Source: Arabidopsis thaliana
Taxonomy: Eukaryota; Streptophyta; Magnoliopsida; Brassicales; Brassicaceae
Length of the DNA stretch: 64,000 nucleotides
Direction: 5' to 3'
Assembly: GCF_000001735.4 (NCBI RefSeq)
Contig: NC_003074.8
Location: 14,453,261 to 14,517,260 of the forward strand
Shown here: positions 45,507-56,527 of the stretch, in pieces
Position numbering within the stretch: the stretch's first letter is position 1
Layout: every line of letters starts with the position of its first letter
The notes under the pieces: model-generated
What the model was told of the DNA's origin: nothing
The model's database searches: none
What the model saw: the letters and a program-made list of their open reading frames with translations, nothing else
Program-made: the position numbers and the translations under genes

Positions 45507-45524
45507 TTGGCGTTGTTGCCGAAG
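45507..45524 (+). promoter_or_regulatory. Athila primer-binding site
   Basis: TTGGCGTTGTTGCCGAAG, three bases after the LTR end, the Athila (tRNA-Asp class) site with few changes; the same site as at 922-939. Confidence 0.8.
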
Positions 45525-45614
45525 TTCTCTTTGATTCACCATTAGACTAGGCTTTTAGTTTTCATGTGACAGGGGAACTAAAAGGTGAAACACAACAAAC
45601 TGCTGGTAGATATC

Positions 45615-45659
45615 GACAGTAGTGTCAATCGACACTGGCTGTGTGTCGATTGACACCAA
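45615..45659 (+). repeat. Cluster of TGTCGATCGACA-type imperfect palindromes in the Athila leader
   Basis: TATCGACAGTAGTGTCAATC, GACACTGGCTG and TGTGTCGATTGACACC follow each other just ahead of gag. The same word occurs in the U3 of the related LTRs. Confidence 0.7.
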
Positions 45660-46745
45660 CATGGCAACACGACCATGACACTTGTTGACTACAACAAGCC
45701 CGATATTGTCTACTTTAATCAGTCTATGATATACCCTCCTGCATTTGGAAAGAGCTGATTTGGAGCTAAGACCTGCTTATTATATGATATGGTTTCTAGA
45801 GCAAAGTTTAGAGGTGCTCCAGATGAAGCACCACTTGATCATTTGGAAATCTTAGAAGACTTAGTTTCCTCCATCAAAGCAGACGGTCCAGCTGATTATC
45901 TACTTTGCCAGCTATTTACCCACTCTTTAATGGGTAAAGGAGCATCGTGGCTCCGACAGCTAGCACCTGATTCATTGACAAATTGGACGAACATGCACCA
46001 CTTCTTCGATGAATCCATGATAGAAGCAATGCGGCTGCTGATTTCTTCATTTTCTTAAGATCCAACAGAAGGTTTAAAGGCAGCATGGATCAGATTCAAA
46101 TCTTATCTTAGGGACTGTCCACAACATGGTTTCCAAGAAAGCCAGCTCATCAGCATCTTTTTCGATGAATAGATGTGATGTATCAGAAGTCATTAAACGC
46201 AACAAGTTCTTGCAACTTCATGACAAGATCTCCCAACAAAACATTGGTACTAATCAATAACGTTGTGACGAGTCTCACAACAAAGAGCCAAAGACAGTAA
46301 GCGCATGAAATTGGTTAAGGCTTCCATCATTAGCAAAGAGGAACAAGGATCTACACCATTGCTTCTCCAGCTAACACTTCTTACATCCAAGCCCACCCAC
46401 CACCCGTTGTTAAGACTAAAACTGAAGCCATGCTAGAGGAATAACTCGGACAGCTAAAGACCGGCCTTTCTCAAGTGCAAACAAACATCAGGAAACTCCA
46501 GGAGTTTGCTTTTACATTGGAATCTATCAATGTTGTTAAACTGTTGAGTGGACAGCAACAACACCTCTTCGAGAGACCCTCCCGAGATGGACTAAGAGTA
46601 GCCTTACAACTGCTTGTCATACTGTTTCGATGGATTGTGAAGATGAGTTTGTGGAAGTTAAGGAGGATCGAGTTGATTTTAACATTGCAGAGGCAGCATC
46701 CCCGATGAATCATGCATTTATGGAAACAACCTTGAGCATTTATCG
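45660..46745 (+). pseudogene. Athila gag remnant
   Basis: YNKPDIVYFNQSM and YPPAFGKS are followed, after a stop, by the frame at 45789-46058: GAPDEAPLDHLEILEDLVSS, DYLLCQLFTHSLMGKGASWL, LAPDSLTNW and FFDESMIEA. Then AWIRFKSYLRDCPQHGFQES and QLISIFFDE follow to about 46170. This is the Athila gag (retrotransposon gag, PF03732-type) core. From 46170 to 46745 only scattered similarity remains (SIISKEEQGS, several stops). The matching protease of the same family and strand is at 60780, across the inserted elements. Confidence 0.8.
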
Positions 46746-46759
46746 AGCATTTTAATAAT

Positions 46760-48300
46760 TGAATAGTTAAGTTATTTCTGGATGGAAACAACCTCATCGG
46801 TTTTATGGTCTAGGATGGGACTTTTCAAGTTGATAATAAAGCATGCTTGCTCCTAGGATCGTTTGGGTTAAGGGGAAAACACCACTCGCCAGACAGCACT
46901 TTGCGAATAGGTTTTGTTTGCTTGTTAAGTTTCAGTAGGTCGATATTGTTGACTAACTTGGAACTTTCACATGAGAAAAAGCAAAATGAGAAAGCGAAAA
47001 AAGGATAAGGAAGCAGCAGGAACAAGTCAAACCGAGAGGGTCAATATAACCCATGAGACTTCCTCAAAGGCCAAAGAAGTGCCCTAGGAGGAGGAAACAG
47101 AACCAAGGGCACCCTGACTCTAAAATCCGTGATTGTTAGACCGCGGATAATGGAAACAGAGATCAGGGAGGAAACTTGGAAGAGATCAAGGATGGGAATG
47201 ATGAGGCAGAAAAAAGGCAAGGAAAACCCTACCGGAATTCCTTCCATCGGGGAAATGTGGGATGCGATGAAAACCGTGATGGCACAACTGGCCGTTCTTA
47301 CCCAAACTGTCCTGCCGGCGGAACTCCAGCCAAAGTTCTGGATGGAAAGACTCAGCAGACGGTGACCAATTCTGGGAACATAGTGGGGAACTTGACAGAA
47401 GTGATCGAAATTGATACACCGATTCAGGCGGTTCGTAAAGTGGACTACCTAAGCCTGTTGGAACTTATCTCACAACTTGGGACGAAGCACTTCTTGGGTA
47501 GTTCAAATCAAATTGAGGGGAACGAGTGGAGGGCACGTTTTGTACGGAACTTTTGGTCCACTCTCTCCCTGAAGGATTACAAGAAGTACAGTGTCCATTT
47601 CTTGGAAGGTGATGCGCATAACTAGTGGCTTACAGTAAATAAATTCAAAGGTGAGCGTATCAAAACCTTCAACGGCTTTGAGGACGAGTTCAACAGGAAG
47701 TTCTTCCCATCCGAGGCATGGAACCTGTTGAGAGTTACTTCTTGGATCTTGTCCAGGGTTGCCGTACGGTCTGCAAATCCGAAGAGGAATTCAACAAACC
47801 AAGACGTTATGTGGGAAGAGAACTCGAGGACAAAGTAGCGCAAGTTTGTTGATTTCTCCGAGGCCATAGGGTAGACTTAAGGACCCATTGCTCGGTCAGT
47901 ACCTTCAACATTGTCTAAGAACTGGTTGAAATGGCGACATTGATCGAGGCAAACCTCGATAAGGAGTATAGGATCCGCCCAAAGACGGGTGATAATCCAA
48001 AGAATGAAAAGACAAGATAATTCTACCAACTCGACGATAAAAGCGAATGCTGGGATGGAAAGGGGGCATGTGAGAGGTGTGGAAGTATGAGTCACAGTAC
48101 CCAACATTGCTCGGGGACAGGATAAATGCAGACAAGAGTGATACCAGATCACCAAAAGTTGTGCTACCGCTGTAGTCAGACGGGGCATTACATAAGGGAA
48201 TGCCCGCAGCTACAAGCGGAGGGGTCAGTTGGTGAAAAGGGAAATCGGGTAGGGAGTGAGCCATCCGGACAGGCCAAAAGAGTTGCCATGGCACCCCGCG
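46760..48300 (+). pseudogene. gag of gypsy element B
   Basis: The start is degraded (RKSKMRKRKKG near 46970). 47129-47365 gives PSIGEMWDAMKTVMAQLAVL. 47400-47640 gives the gag core with YKKYSVHFLEGDAHN, a stop, then WLTVNKFKGERI and FEDEFNRKFFPSEAW. Two CCHC zinc knuckles follow in frame: CERCGSMSHSTQHC (48065-48106) and CYRCSQTGHYIREC (48162-48203). The reading ends with VAMAPR exactly at the solo LTR at 48301 and resumes at 49892. At least four frameshifts or stops are present. It encodes the RNA-packaging protein of a gypsy element whose 5' LTR I could not delimit. Confidence 0.75.
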
Positions 48301-48723
48301 TGTAACACCCCCGAACCATCCTAAAACTAAGAACAATTTCGGAAGAACCACGTATGGTTGGCAACCGCCAGCACACAAATCCGACTAAAGATCACCCAAG
48401 GCCAGGCCCGACCATAGAAGACCGCTCCTCGCGACCACGAGACTTAAAGGCTTTGCAACCCATACCGCGACCGCGAGTTGGGATTAGTCCGGACTAGACT
48501 ACTGAGAGGATACACAAGATCTTTAAGAAAAACCAATTTCTTATTCATATAGAATGTATTAAAATACATTACCAAATACAAGTATAGGATTTTGGTACAA
48601 AAGCCAAAACTTAATTCAGTCGTACATAAAATACAAAAATACCATCTACCAAGGCAACACAAAACTAAACCATGCTTAAACTAAGGTTTACAACAAAGGT
48701 TACCTGCAAAAGAGAGTGGGGGA

Positions 48724-48740
48724 TGAGCGCTACTCGCCCA
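48724..48740 (-). other. Stem-loop in the solo LTR (one of five equivalents)
   Basis: In LTR sense TGGGCG and CGCTCA pair around AGTAG, with one G-U pair where the related LTR at 23328 has an A-U pair. It is followed by a pyrimidine tract and TTTTGCAGGTAACC. Confidence 0.6.
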
Positions 48741-49149
48741 GTAACTCCTAGCTCCCTCTAACAGGCAATAATTCCCTAACCCAAAACCCAAAATAACAAG
48801 TAGTATGCGGAAGTATAACAATATTGAAAGCATAATCTCAAGAAATCAATAAAATAAACAATCAAGCTGGTTACCATGAGTACGTCAACTAAATGGAACC
48901 ACATGCAACACGCAATCAAGAATAACTAGAAACTTACCTTGATTCGGCTGAACGGTTTAGACTCGATCTAATCCTAATCTAAAATAAGCCTTCGATCGCC
49001 TAAATAATCTACTTGGTAGAGCCTCGACATTAGAGCTCCTCGGGATGAACTAGTCGTACCTGAAGAAGAACTAGTCAACACTCGCTCATGGACTTTTTAG
49101 AGAGATTTTGGCGTTTCGGTGTGAATGAAGAAGAATAAGGCAGAATGAC

Positions 49150-49157
49150 TATTTATA
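49150..49157 (-). promoter_or_regulatory. TATA box in the solo LTR
   Basis: TATAAATA on the minus strand, downstream (in LTR sense) of the TATCC cluster, placing the U3/R border near 49120. Position agrees with the TATA box in the related LTR at 21951. Confidence 0.6.
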
Positions 49158-49223
49158 GGGGTGGTAGGACGGTTTGGGAAGCACCAGGTGGCGAGATAGG
49201 CTCAACCGAGCTTATTTGTAACT

Positions 49224-49526
49224 TTATCCAAAACCTGCAGACAGACTTGAATTATTATCCATACACGGATAAACTTGGACGATCTTATTTGTATGGAACG
49301 GATAGACATGAATGAACTTATCCACAAGTTGATCCTTATCTGCTTCCATACTTATCCAAAATTTCATACTTATCCACACTCGTTCTTATTTGTACCTCAT
49401 CCTTATCCACTCACGTCCCTATCCATACTTCATCTTTATCCACTTTCGTCCCTATCCATTATTGTTCCTATCCATAACCATACTTATCCAAAATCTCATC
49501 TCTATTTGATTTCACCATACTTATCC
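49224..49526. repeat. Cluster of TTATCC / TATCCA words in the LTR U3
   Basis: About twelve TATCC words (mostly CTTATCCA or CCTATCCA) and one GGATAA lie in 300 bases, spaced 10-40 bases apart. In LTR sense they read TGGATAAG / GGATAGG, upstream of the TATA box. GATAAG (I-box-like) and TATCCA elements are known plant promoter motifs; a role here is inferred only. Confidence 0.7.
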
Positions 49527-49891
49527 AAAATCTCATCTTCATCATTATAGGCCACTCGTTCTTCTTACCTGCTTACACAAAAGCAACACTCTCGGCTATA
49601 CACTAGGCCCGATCAGTTACAAGCCCATATCATCAAGCATAATCTACATGATCCATTCCCTCAACACATCAACACATTAATCTCAGTCAGTCTAGTCCAT
49701 GTTCCTCTTGACTCACCCATCCGGTTCCCCGACCACTTGCTCACAAGTATCCCCAAAACTGCGAGATCGTTGGTCGGACGAAACAATACTCGTCCCGTAA
49801 GGACTTCTTTCGAATGCTCCGATTGTATGGCCTGCTAAATCTTTAACGAAAATTCCTCGGCCTAGTCCTAGTCTTGGTCTGAGGCATTACA

Positions 49892-50207
49892 CTGCGTGTA
49901 TGAGTTAACAAAGGAAACTGGCGGGGCCGGTAACTTCAATTTGATCACTGGTAAGTCAATAAGCCATCCTAGTAAAATATAAACAATGCATATCATGTTT
50001 GGGGGTAGGGTACTCAACATTGAGACGATGTATGGGGACCCTACATATTTGACTATGGGGCTACGCAGAGTTTTGTGAGAAAAGGGAAGTTCCATAAGGA
50101 ACCAAAAATGTATCCTACCGCAGTGAATGTTGCGGGCAGGCAGGCTATGACTTAATCATCATACTGCTGATTGGTTAGGCAAGTTTAAACCAAAGTTGGA
50201 CTGTCAC
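49892..50207 (+). pseudogene. Protease start of gypsy element B
   Basis: Continues the gag-pol frame after the solo LTR: VYELTKETGGAGNFNLITG, then several stops, then ADWLGKFKPKLDCH, which corresponds to the end of the gypsy protease region (a DWL...DCH motif). The DSGA active-site region is missing, so a deletion lies between. Reading breaks at 50207 where the LTR of element C starts. Confidence 0.65.
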
Positions 50208-50939
50208 TGTAGTGACCCGCATAAGGGCACCGAGAACGGGCAAAAGACCATATGAGAGAAAGTTGCCCTAAAAACACGGCTGATTGATCATTCATGCCCA
50301 AAAGATAATAAACCATCAACGGGGAAAGGAAATATCTATTTGGGCAAAGATGGGCAAGATTGGGCAACACGGGCTTGCCACGGGCAAAGTTTCATCGCCC
50401 AAGTGTCGCCATTCCGTTAAGGCGGCATGCGTGTCATGGCATGCGTTTCATCATGGGCAGATGAGACGTGTACATGCTGACTCACCCTTGCCATCCCTAT
50501 ATAAACCCAATTCGATCCAAAGAATTTTTAGAGAAAAAGGGAGGGAAACCGTGAGGCTGCCGAGTTTCGAAGTGACCGTCTGACCGAGAATCGTGAGAAA
50601 GGTCCTATTGTCGAGGAATTCTGCCCGAATCATCGCAAGCGTTCTATTGGTTACTGAGTGAGTTCTAGATATGGTTTGGTTGCATGATCATACACGTTTA
50701 CATTTATTGATTGATTTTGTGAGTCAGATAAGTGATGATTTTTGGCATGAATGATGGATATTGGTTGCATATGTTATCTTTTAGATTCTTATGTTAAAGT
50801 GTAAGGTTGGGAGGTTGTGTTGAGATATTGATGATTCTATGTGTTAGATTTAGATTAACAATATGTTTAATAAAATCTTGAACTCTTGGGTCATTGTATG
50901 TGCAGCTTGTGGTAGGAGGCAAAGATCATAAGCATACCA
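50208..50939 (+). mobile_element. 5' LTR of element C, truncated
   Basis: TGTAGTGACCCGCATAAGG at 50208 is the same LTR start as at 57951. Similarity continues for about 730 bases through GGAGGCAAAGA-CATAAGCA and CAAGATCGTGATATGTCTGA, where it stops and minus-strand integrase of element M begins. TATATAAA at 50498-50505. The TATA-proximal part (about 50340-50640) is missing from the 57951 copy. Confidence 0.8.
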
Positions 50940-53331
50940 AGATCGTGATATGTCTGATGAAGTCCATAGAGATCGATTCCCATTTCCATGTTGGAACTGG
51001 GAAGCTTTGAAGCAGTCCGGCTGGAACCTGAGGATCAATGTTTATTCGTTGACAGGAATCACACTGACTTACCCATTTAGCTATCGATTTCTTCATTCCT
51101 GGCCAATGAATATAGCGGCGTAAGTCTTTATACATTTTGGTGCTGCTAGGGTGAATACTCAGTGTAGACGAGTGGGCCATTCGGAGGATCTGTTGTCGTA
51201 AGTTTCCTCGATCGGGTACCATAATTCTCCCGTTGAGTAGCAAGGTACCATCATTCGCCATGTGATAACCACTAGAGTTGGGTCCGTCTAGCGTTTTCAG
51301 CTCCGCAACTATCTCTTGTAACTTCTCGTCTTGTTGTTGTTCTTCTCGTATCCGCTGCAACATGTTTGATTGTGAAATGGTTTGAAGTCCAAGCGGCTAT
51401 TGGTGATTCTCCATCAACGGTAAAAATATTTATCTGCTTGAATTCTTCCAGAAGCAGATTCAGCTCTTTGTCTGCATCTAACTCGGTTCGTCGGCGGCTC
51501 AAGGCGTCGGCCACCACGTTGGCTTTCCCAGGGTGATATTGGATTTGAAGATCATAATCGGCAATGAACTCCATCCATCTTCGTTGTCGCAGGTTTAGGT
51601 CAGGTTGGGTGAACAAGTACTTGAGACTCTGATGGTCAGTAAACACTTGGACCGTCTCGCCATATAAATATGACCTGCAGATTCGTAGAGCGAACACTAC
51701 GGCTGCCATCTCTAGGTCATGAGTCGGATAGTTCTCTTCGTGCTTTCGAAGTTGTCGAGACGCATAGGCGATCACTTTCCCATCTTACATTAATACAAAG
51801 CCTAACCCGACTCTAAAGGCATCTGTGTATATGGTGTAAGGCTTACCGGGAGGTAAGGTTAAGATTGGTGTGGTAGTTAAAGCCTCTTTCAGTTTCCTAA
51901 ATGCTTCCTCGGCTTCCGTACTCCAAGCGAATGGCACGCTTTTACTCGTGAGGCGCGTCAAGGGTTTGGTGATGGAAGAGAATCCTTTCACAAACTTTTG
52001 ATAGTATCCGGCGAATCCTAAGAAACTTCTAACCTCCGTTGCATTGGTTGGCTGTGGCCATTCATGGATGGCTGCGATCTTCTCAGGGTCTGCGGTGACT
52101 CCTTGTTCCGAAACACGATGGCCTAGAAATCCGATTTCTCTTTGCCAAAACTTGCACTTACTGAACTTCGCAAAGAGTCGTTGTTCTCTGAGTCTTTCTA
52201 GAACCTTTTGTAAATGGTAGTGGTGTTCCTCTTGACTTCGCGAGTAAACGAGGATATCGTCAATGAATATGATGACAAACTTATCCAAGTAGTCATGAAG
52301 TACTTCGTTCATCAATCTCATGAATGCGGTAGGGGCGCTAGTTAGACCAAAGGGCATGACCACGAACTCGTATTGTCCATATCGAGTCTGAAATGCCGTC
52401 TTTGTTATATCTCCTTCGGCAATGAGAATCTGATGATATCCGGATGCAAGATCTATCTTTGAAAACCAACTAGCTCCTCTCAGTTGATCCAAGAGTTCGT
52501 CGATCCTTGGAAGCGAGTACTTATCCTTGATAGTAATATTGTTAATGCCACGGTAGTCGATACACAACCGCATGCTTCCATCCTTCTTCTTCACAAACAA
52601 CACCGGGTCTCACCATGGTGATGAACTCATGCGTATAAATCCTTTCTCAAGAAGATCTCCTAGCTGCTGTTTCAATTCTGCTAACTCTGCAGGCGCCATT
52701 CGGTAAGGGACTTCGCAATTGGGACAGCTCGAACTTCAAGGTAAATGGCAAAAGGATTGCTCTGGGGAGGCGGCAAGCCTTCTAATGCTTTAAACACACC
52801 CGCGAATTGTCCTACGGTTGGGATGTCTTCAACTTTCATTTCTTCTTCTCTATCTCCACCAACCGCGATAAGGGTTACTAAATATGCTTTTCCTTGGACT
52901 AGCATATTTTCGGCACGAAGGGCTGATTCAAAAACTGCCCCAACACTCGGGCTCACTCCGGTATAAACTATCTTGGTTTGGTCTCCTAACTCAAATACCA
53001 CTCTACTTCTAGTACAATCTATCCGAGCATGGTATCCAGATAACCAATCCATTCCCAAAATCACCTCAAACTTCCCCATGGGCATAATCAAAAGGTTTGC
53101 GGGTAGAGTTGTCCGAAGGATTACTACGGGTACTCCTAATAGGATTCTACGGGTTTGAAGGGGTGGTTGGTCACTCGCGGTATGGATAAGGATGTTAACT
53201 TCCTTTTCCTCAAAAATTGTGGTGAATTTTGCGACCACCTCAGGTGTAATGAAGCTATTGGTGGCTCCCGAGTCAAATAACACATATGTGGGTACACCAC
53301 CAATACTCACCGTTCCTGGCAATGCATTCAC
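50940..53331 (-). pseudogene. pol polyprotein of gypsy element M (PR-RT-RH-IN, 3'-truncated)
   Basis: Protease: LFDSGATNSFITPEVV (53331 frame), then [17 protein letters not shown]. Reverse transcriptase (52603-51785): [60 protein letters not shown]. RNase [15 protein letters not shown] (YTDAS expected), a stop, [37 protein letters not shown]. Integrase zinc domain: HSSTLSIHPSSTKMY with CDSCQ, then WKWESISMDFI, where the reading stops at about 50940. Damage: a stop at about 52605 just before VLFVKKKDG, a stop before the second RNase H motif and a frameshift near 51370. The integrase core and everything downstream are deleted. The decay is milder than in G1 or D. Confidence 0.9.
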
Positions 53332-53432
53332 ACACCGGCAAAAACATTCTCACAAATCATACACAAAATCTAAAAACTACTTTTAAAAGAGAGTTAGAAC
53401 CCATACAAACCTGTTACGGGGCCTTTAAAAGG

Positions 53433-54923
53433 TCATGGGGTTTTTGTCGATTCTAAGTCTAACGCGTACGCGTTAGCAATCGTCGTCTCTAATTTTGTCA
53501 GGGGTCCTCTCGCTCCTGATGCTGGTGGGGGTCGTGAGTTGTGTTGATTGTCTGGTCCCCGGGGTTTACTCGGACACGCGTGAGAGTAGTGGTCTTGACT
53601 TCCACACGAATAACAATAACCCTTTGGATTACCTTGGCCTGTCTTCTTACTCGGACATACATTGGAACGATGCCCTTCTTCACAGCGGAAATAACATGTG
53701 ATATACGCTGGCGTCGGTTGGGTAACCACAGGACATGATCGTGCGAAATGTCCCAACTTTCCACATGTGTAACATGCCCTTGGATCAACATCATTTCTCC
53801 TTCTATCATTGTTATAGCACGTTCTCGTCCGTCCTTTATCATTGTCTCTCTCCTGATTCAGTGTGAATTTAGGAGCGTTGTTTCTGGTCTCTACGTTGTT
53901 AGCCTTCCTTCCTCCCGATCGATCACTTTCTTTGTTCACACTCTTCTCCAACTCAATACCCTCCTCGACATTCACTGCATGTTCAGTTAGCTCATTGACA
54001 CTACTATATGTGACTGCTTGTAGTCGGCCCCATATCTCTGGCCTGAGTCCTCTCAAGAACCTACGCACCATCAATGCTTCATCGTCTTGTCCGTTATATA
54101 AGTATCTTCTTATTCGCGTGAAAGCTTGCTCGTATGATCGGACACTCCTTGTCTCTTGTGCTAAGTTCATGAACTGCTGCTCCAATCGATCACGGGCCTC
54201 TGGTGGAAAGTACTTTTTCTCGAATTCTCTTCTAAAAGCTTCCCACGATATCATCTGGTCTTGGTCCCTGGCAGTGACGCTCTCCCACCAAATTCGTGCG
54301 TCCTCGTCCAAAACGTAACCGCGATCTGTCTCTTGAAGTTGTCAAGACATCGAAAAATTTCAAAATTCCTCTCAAGGTCTCTTAGCCACTTGTCTCCCAC
54401 GACCGTGTTTTGCTCTCCTTTAAACACGCGAATTCCTAAGTCTCTCATCATCATCACGAGCTTCAAGAACTTTGCGGATGGTGATTCCTCTCGCTGGCTT
54501 TCTTGGATCTGCTGCTGGTGTTGTTGTGTTTGAATCATGTGACCCAATAGACTCTGAAAAATATCCAGGGTGTGCTGCGTTTCGGGGGCTCCTTGGTTCT
54601 GAGTTTCGGGAATAGGATTTCCTTGATTTTGCTCGAGCGATGGGGATTGTACGGGGTTATGCGATCGAGACGCAATAACTCTCGTTCGATGTATCAAAAA
54701 ATATCGATCCGGGCGACGAGTGCTTGGGTGTGGAATCGGGGGTATCCCATTCAGGTAATCCATACGGCTCCAAGTGAATATAATCTCCGGTAATCTCACC
54801 ACTCTCACTCGGTATCCAGTTATCCGAATCCGGATACTGCGCAAAGTTTCCACGACTAGACAACACATCTCTCGACTGGTTCTCGTCCGACCCCTGCCTT
54901 GACATCTGCATCCAATCCAACAA
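53433..54923 (-). pseudogene. gag of gypsy element M, with three zinc knuckles
   Basis: Starts near 54923 (MLDWMQMSRQGSDENQ). The frame moves at about 54680 to one with HTLDIFQSLLGHMIQTQQHQ, and again at about 54310 to 54311-53433, with WWESVTARDQDQMISWEAFR, REFEKKYFPPEARDRLEQQF and FLRGLRPEIWGRL (retrotransposon gag domain). Three CCHC-type knuckles follow: CYTCGKLGHFARSC, CYFRCEEGHRSNVC (first spacing altered) and CYSCGSQDHYSHAC. Two frameshifts and no early stops within pieces mean it is relatively young. The leader and primer site follow at 55054. Confidence 0.85.
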
Positions 54924-55053
54924 CGATCTTAGGTTTCTAATATTCCCCCCCCTCTATCCTAATAGGAACGACCCGGATTATCCTAAGTGCCTTTTGCGAC
55001 CATTTACTCGATAAAACATTTGAAAAACTGGATCCTAAAAAGCACCAAACCAT

Positions 55054-55065
55054 GCTTTGATACCA
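55054..55065 (-). promoter_or_regulatory. Primer-binding site of element M
   Basis: On the minus strand TGGTATCAAAGC, five bases from the LTR end, the initiator tRNA-Met class with one change (TGGTATCAGAGC in G1). It proves the orientation of the LTR at 55071-56836. Confidence 0.85.
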
Positions 55066-55514
55066 CCTGTTGTAACGCCCCCGTTCCGTAATAGAACTCG
55101 GCCAGTCTGGGACGTCACAATGGAAATGAGTTCCCATAGAGTAGCCGAGGTTCGGAAACACATTCCGACCCTTAGCCCACTCAAGGTTGCCTATTTCCCC
55201 ACTTGGGATCCATTTAGGCTTGCCAACCCTCACTTGACCCAAGTGTTGTGTCGACTCGGACTAAGTCTTATCAGTTGAAACACGTATACTTTAAAATAAA
55301 TACCGATTTCATTACCAAAGAGTTATGAAAATACAAGGAAAAACCACAACATAAACATCGTTTTTATGGCCAAGGCATGAGGCCCAAAAGTACACGATTC
55401 TAAAATACATACTTTAACTTTTACAAAAGGACATTGAAAAACTACTCCGGGTTCCCTAGTGTTCACCACTCCCTCTAATCCCCTCAAAGGTTACCTTCAA
55501 AACAAGTAGAGTCA

Positions 55515-55535
55515 TGAGTAATCTAGCATTACTCA
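55515..55535 (-). other. Stem-loop in the element M LTR (one of five equivalents)
   Basis: TGAGTAAT and ATTACTCA form an eight-base perfect stem around CTAGC (plus strand). Same stem as the LTR fragment at 25533, with a loop differing by one base. Confidence 0.6.
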
Positions 55536-56519
55536 ATGAGCTCGGGTTCCCAAAGAAACGTTAGTCTAATCCCCACCCATAATCCCCACATGCATAACAT
55601 AAATAATCATAGTACATAGAGAAGGTAGTAAACCACACAAACACAACAAGAACAAAACGTTTCTTAAAGTTTTAATTAGGGCCCGGATGCACTTCATGCC
55701 TCCACAAATCGTGAACACCCGAGTTATAACCACAAAGGCATATAACCGGAACATCACCTTGGCTACACCGTCGTGTAAACGACACCGACCCTTGGGTAGC
55801 TAACCCAGTCTCTCCGGGTCCTTCGAACCCCTTGGGGTCACTTGCATCTCGTCAAGCACACCCCACGAAAGAACGAAATCACAAGGTAAGGTCAGATACA
55901 TCCCACATGACCGTAGTATGCTTATGGAGTTAACTTGGATACTCCCAAGTTCCACACACTACGACCTTCCAATCGACAATATGAAACGTGCGGTTCGTTT
56001 TCAACGCGCATGAACATAGAGTCCTCTTACTAAGTCTACTGAATACTAGCGAGTAGTGTCTTGACAACGCAACCATCCCTCTCGAATGAATGGTGCTAAG
56101 CTAACACAACCACTCCTATAGGATATGGTGCTTCGGTCTCAACTGTCCTAGCTATTCGAATAAACAACCTCAATAATAACAACCACAAAGCAAAGAAAAG
56201 AGAGAATAGAGAACATGCAAGAAGAAACGAAAATCAAACATGCAAAACAAAAACCGGAACTCACAATCACCGATGAACCTTCCTAACTTGACCGATGGTT
56301 TCTACTCGGAAACTCTCTCAGACTATGCTGAGGCTCGGCGATCTCTAACTCTCTCTTGGGTTAAAAGACTCGGACGAACTCTCTCTCACGGGTTAAAAGA
56401 CTCGGACGAACTCTCTCTCTCACGGGTTAAAAGGCTCGGACAAACTCTCTTTCTCTCTTGGTTTGGGCAGAGCTTTGGTGCGAAGGCTTCTAAGGGTTAA
56501 CTAAGCGAGGGTTGGGTTC

Positions 56520-56527
56520 TATTTATA
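56520..56527 (-). promoter_or_regulatory. TATA box in the element M LTR
   Basis: TATAAATA on the minus strand, about 310 bases inside the LTR start. A second TATAAATA on the plus strand (56740-56747) faces the other way and is followed by a CT-rich tract. Confidence 0.55.

Larger units (their letters stand above)
48301..49891 (-). mobile_element. Solo gypsy LTR inserted in gag-pol of element B
   Basis: On the minus strand it runs TGTAATGCCTCAGACC to GGGGGTGTTACA, 1591 bp. It is flanked by CCGCG (48296-48300) and CTGCG (49892-49896), a 5 bp target duplication differing by one C-to-T change. The gag-pol frame of element B reads into the left flank and resumes directly in the right flank. TATA box at 49157-49150 (minus), hairpin at 48740-48724, TTTTGCAGGTAACC at about 48712-48698. 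Related to the LTR at 21476-23640. Confidence 0.88.

Noticed and set aside
45789..46058. Unusual single-frame 89-codon protein as a host gene
   Set aside because: It is the conserved core of Athila gag, in line with the LTR and primer site just upstream.
53495..54533. Several plus-strand ORFs opposite the gag of element M
   Set aside because: They are shadows of the real minus-strand gag, which has a gag core and zinc knuckles.
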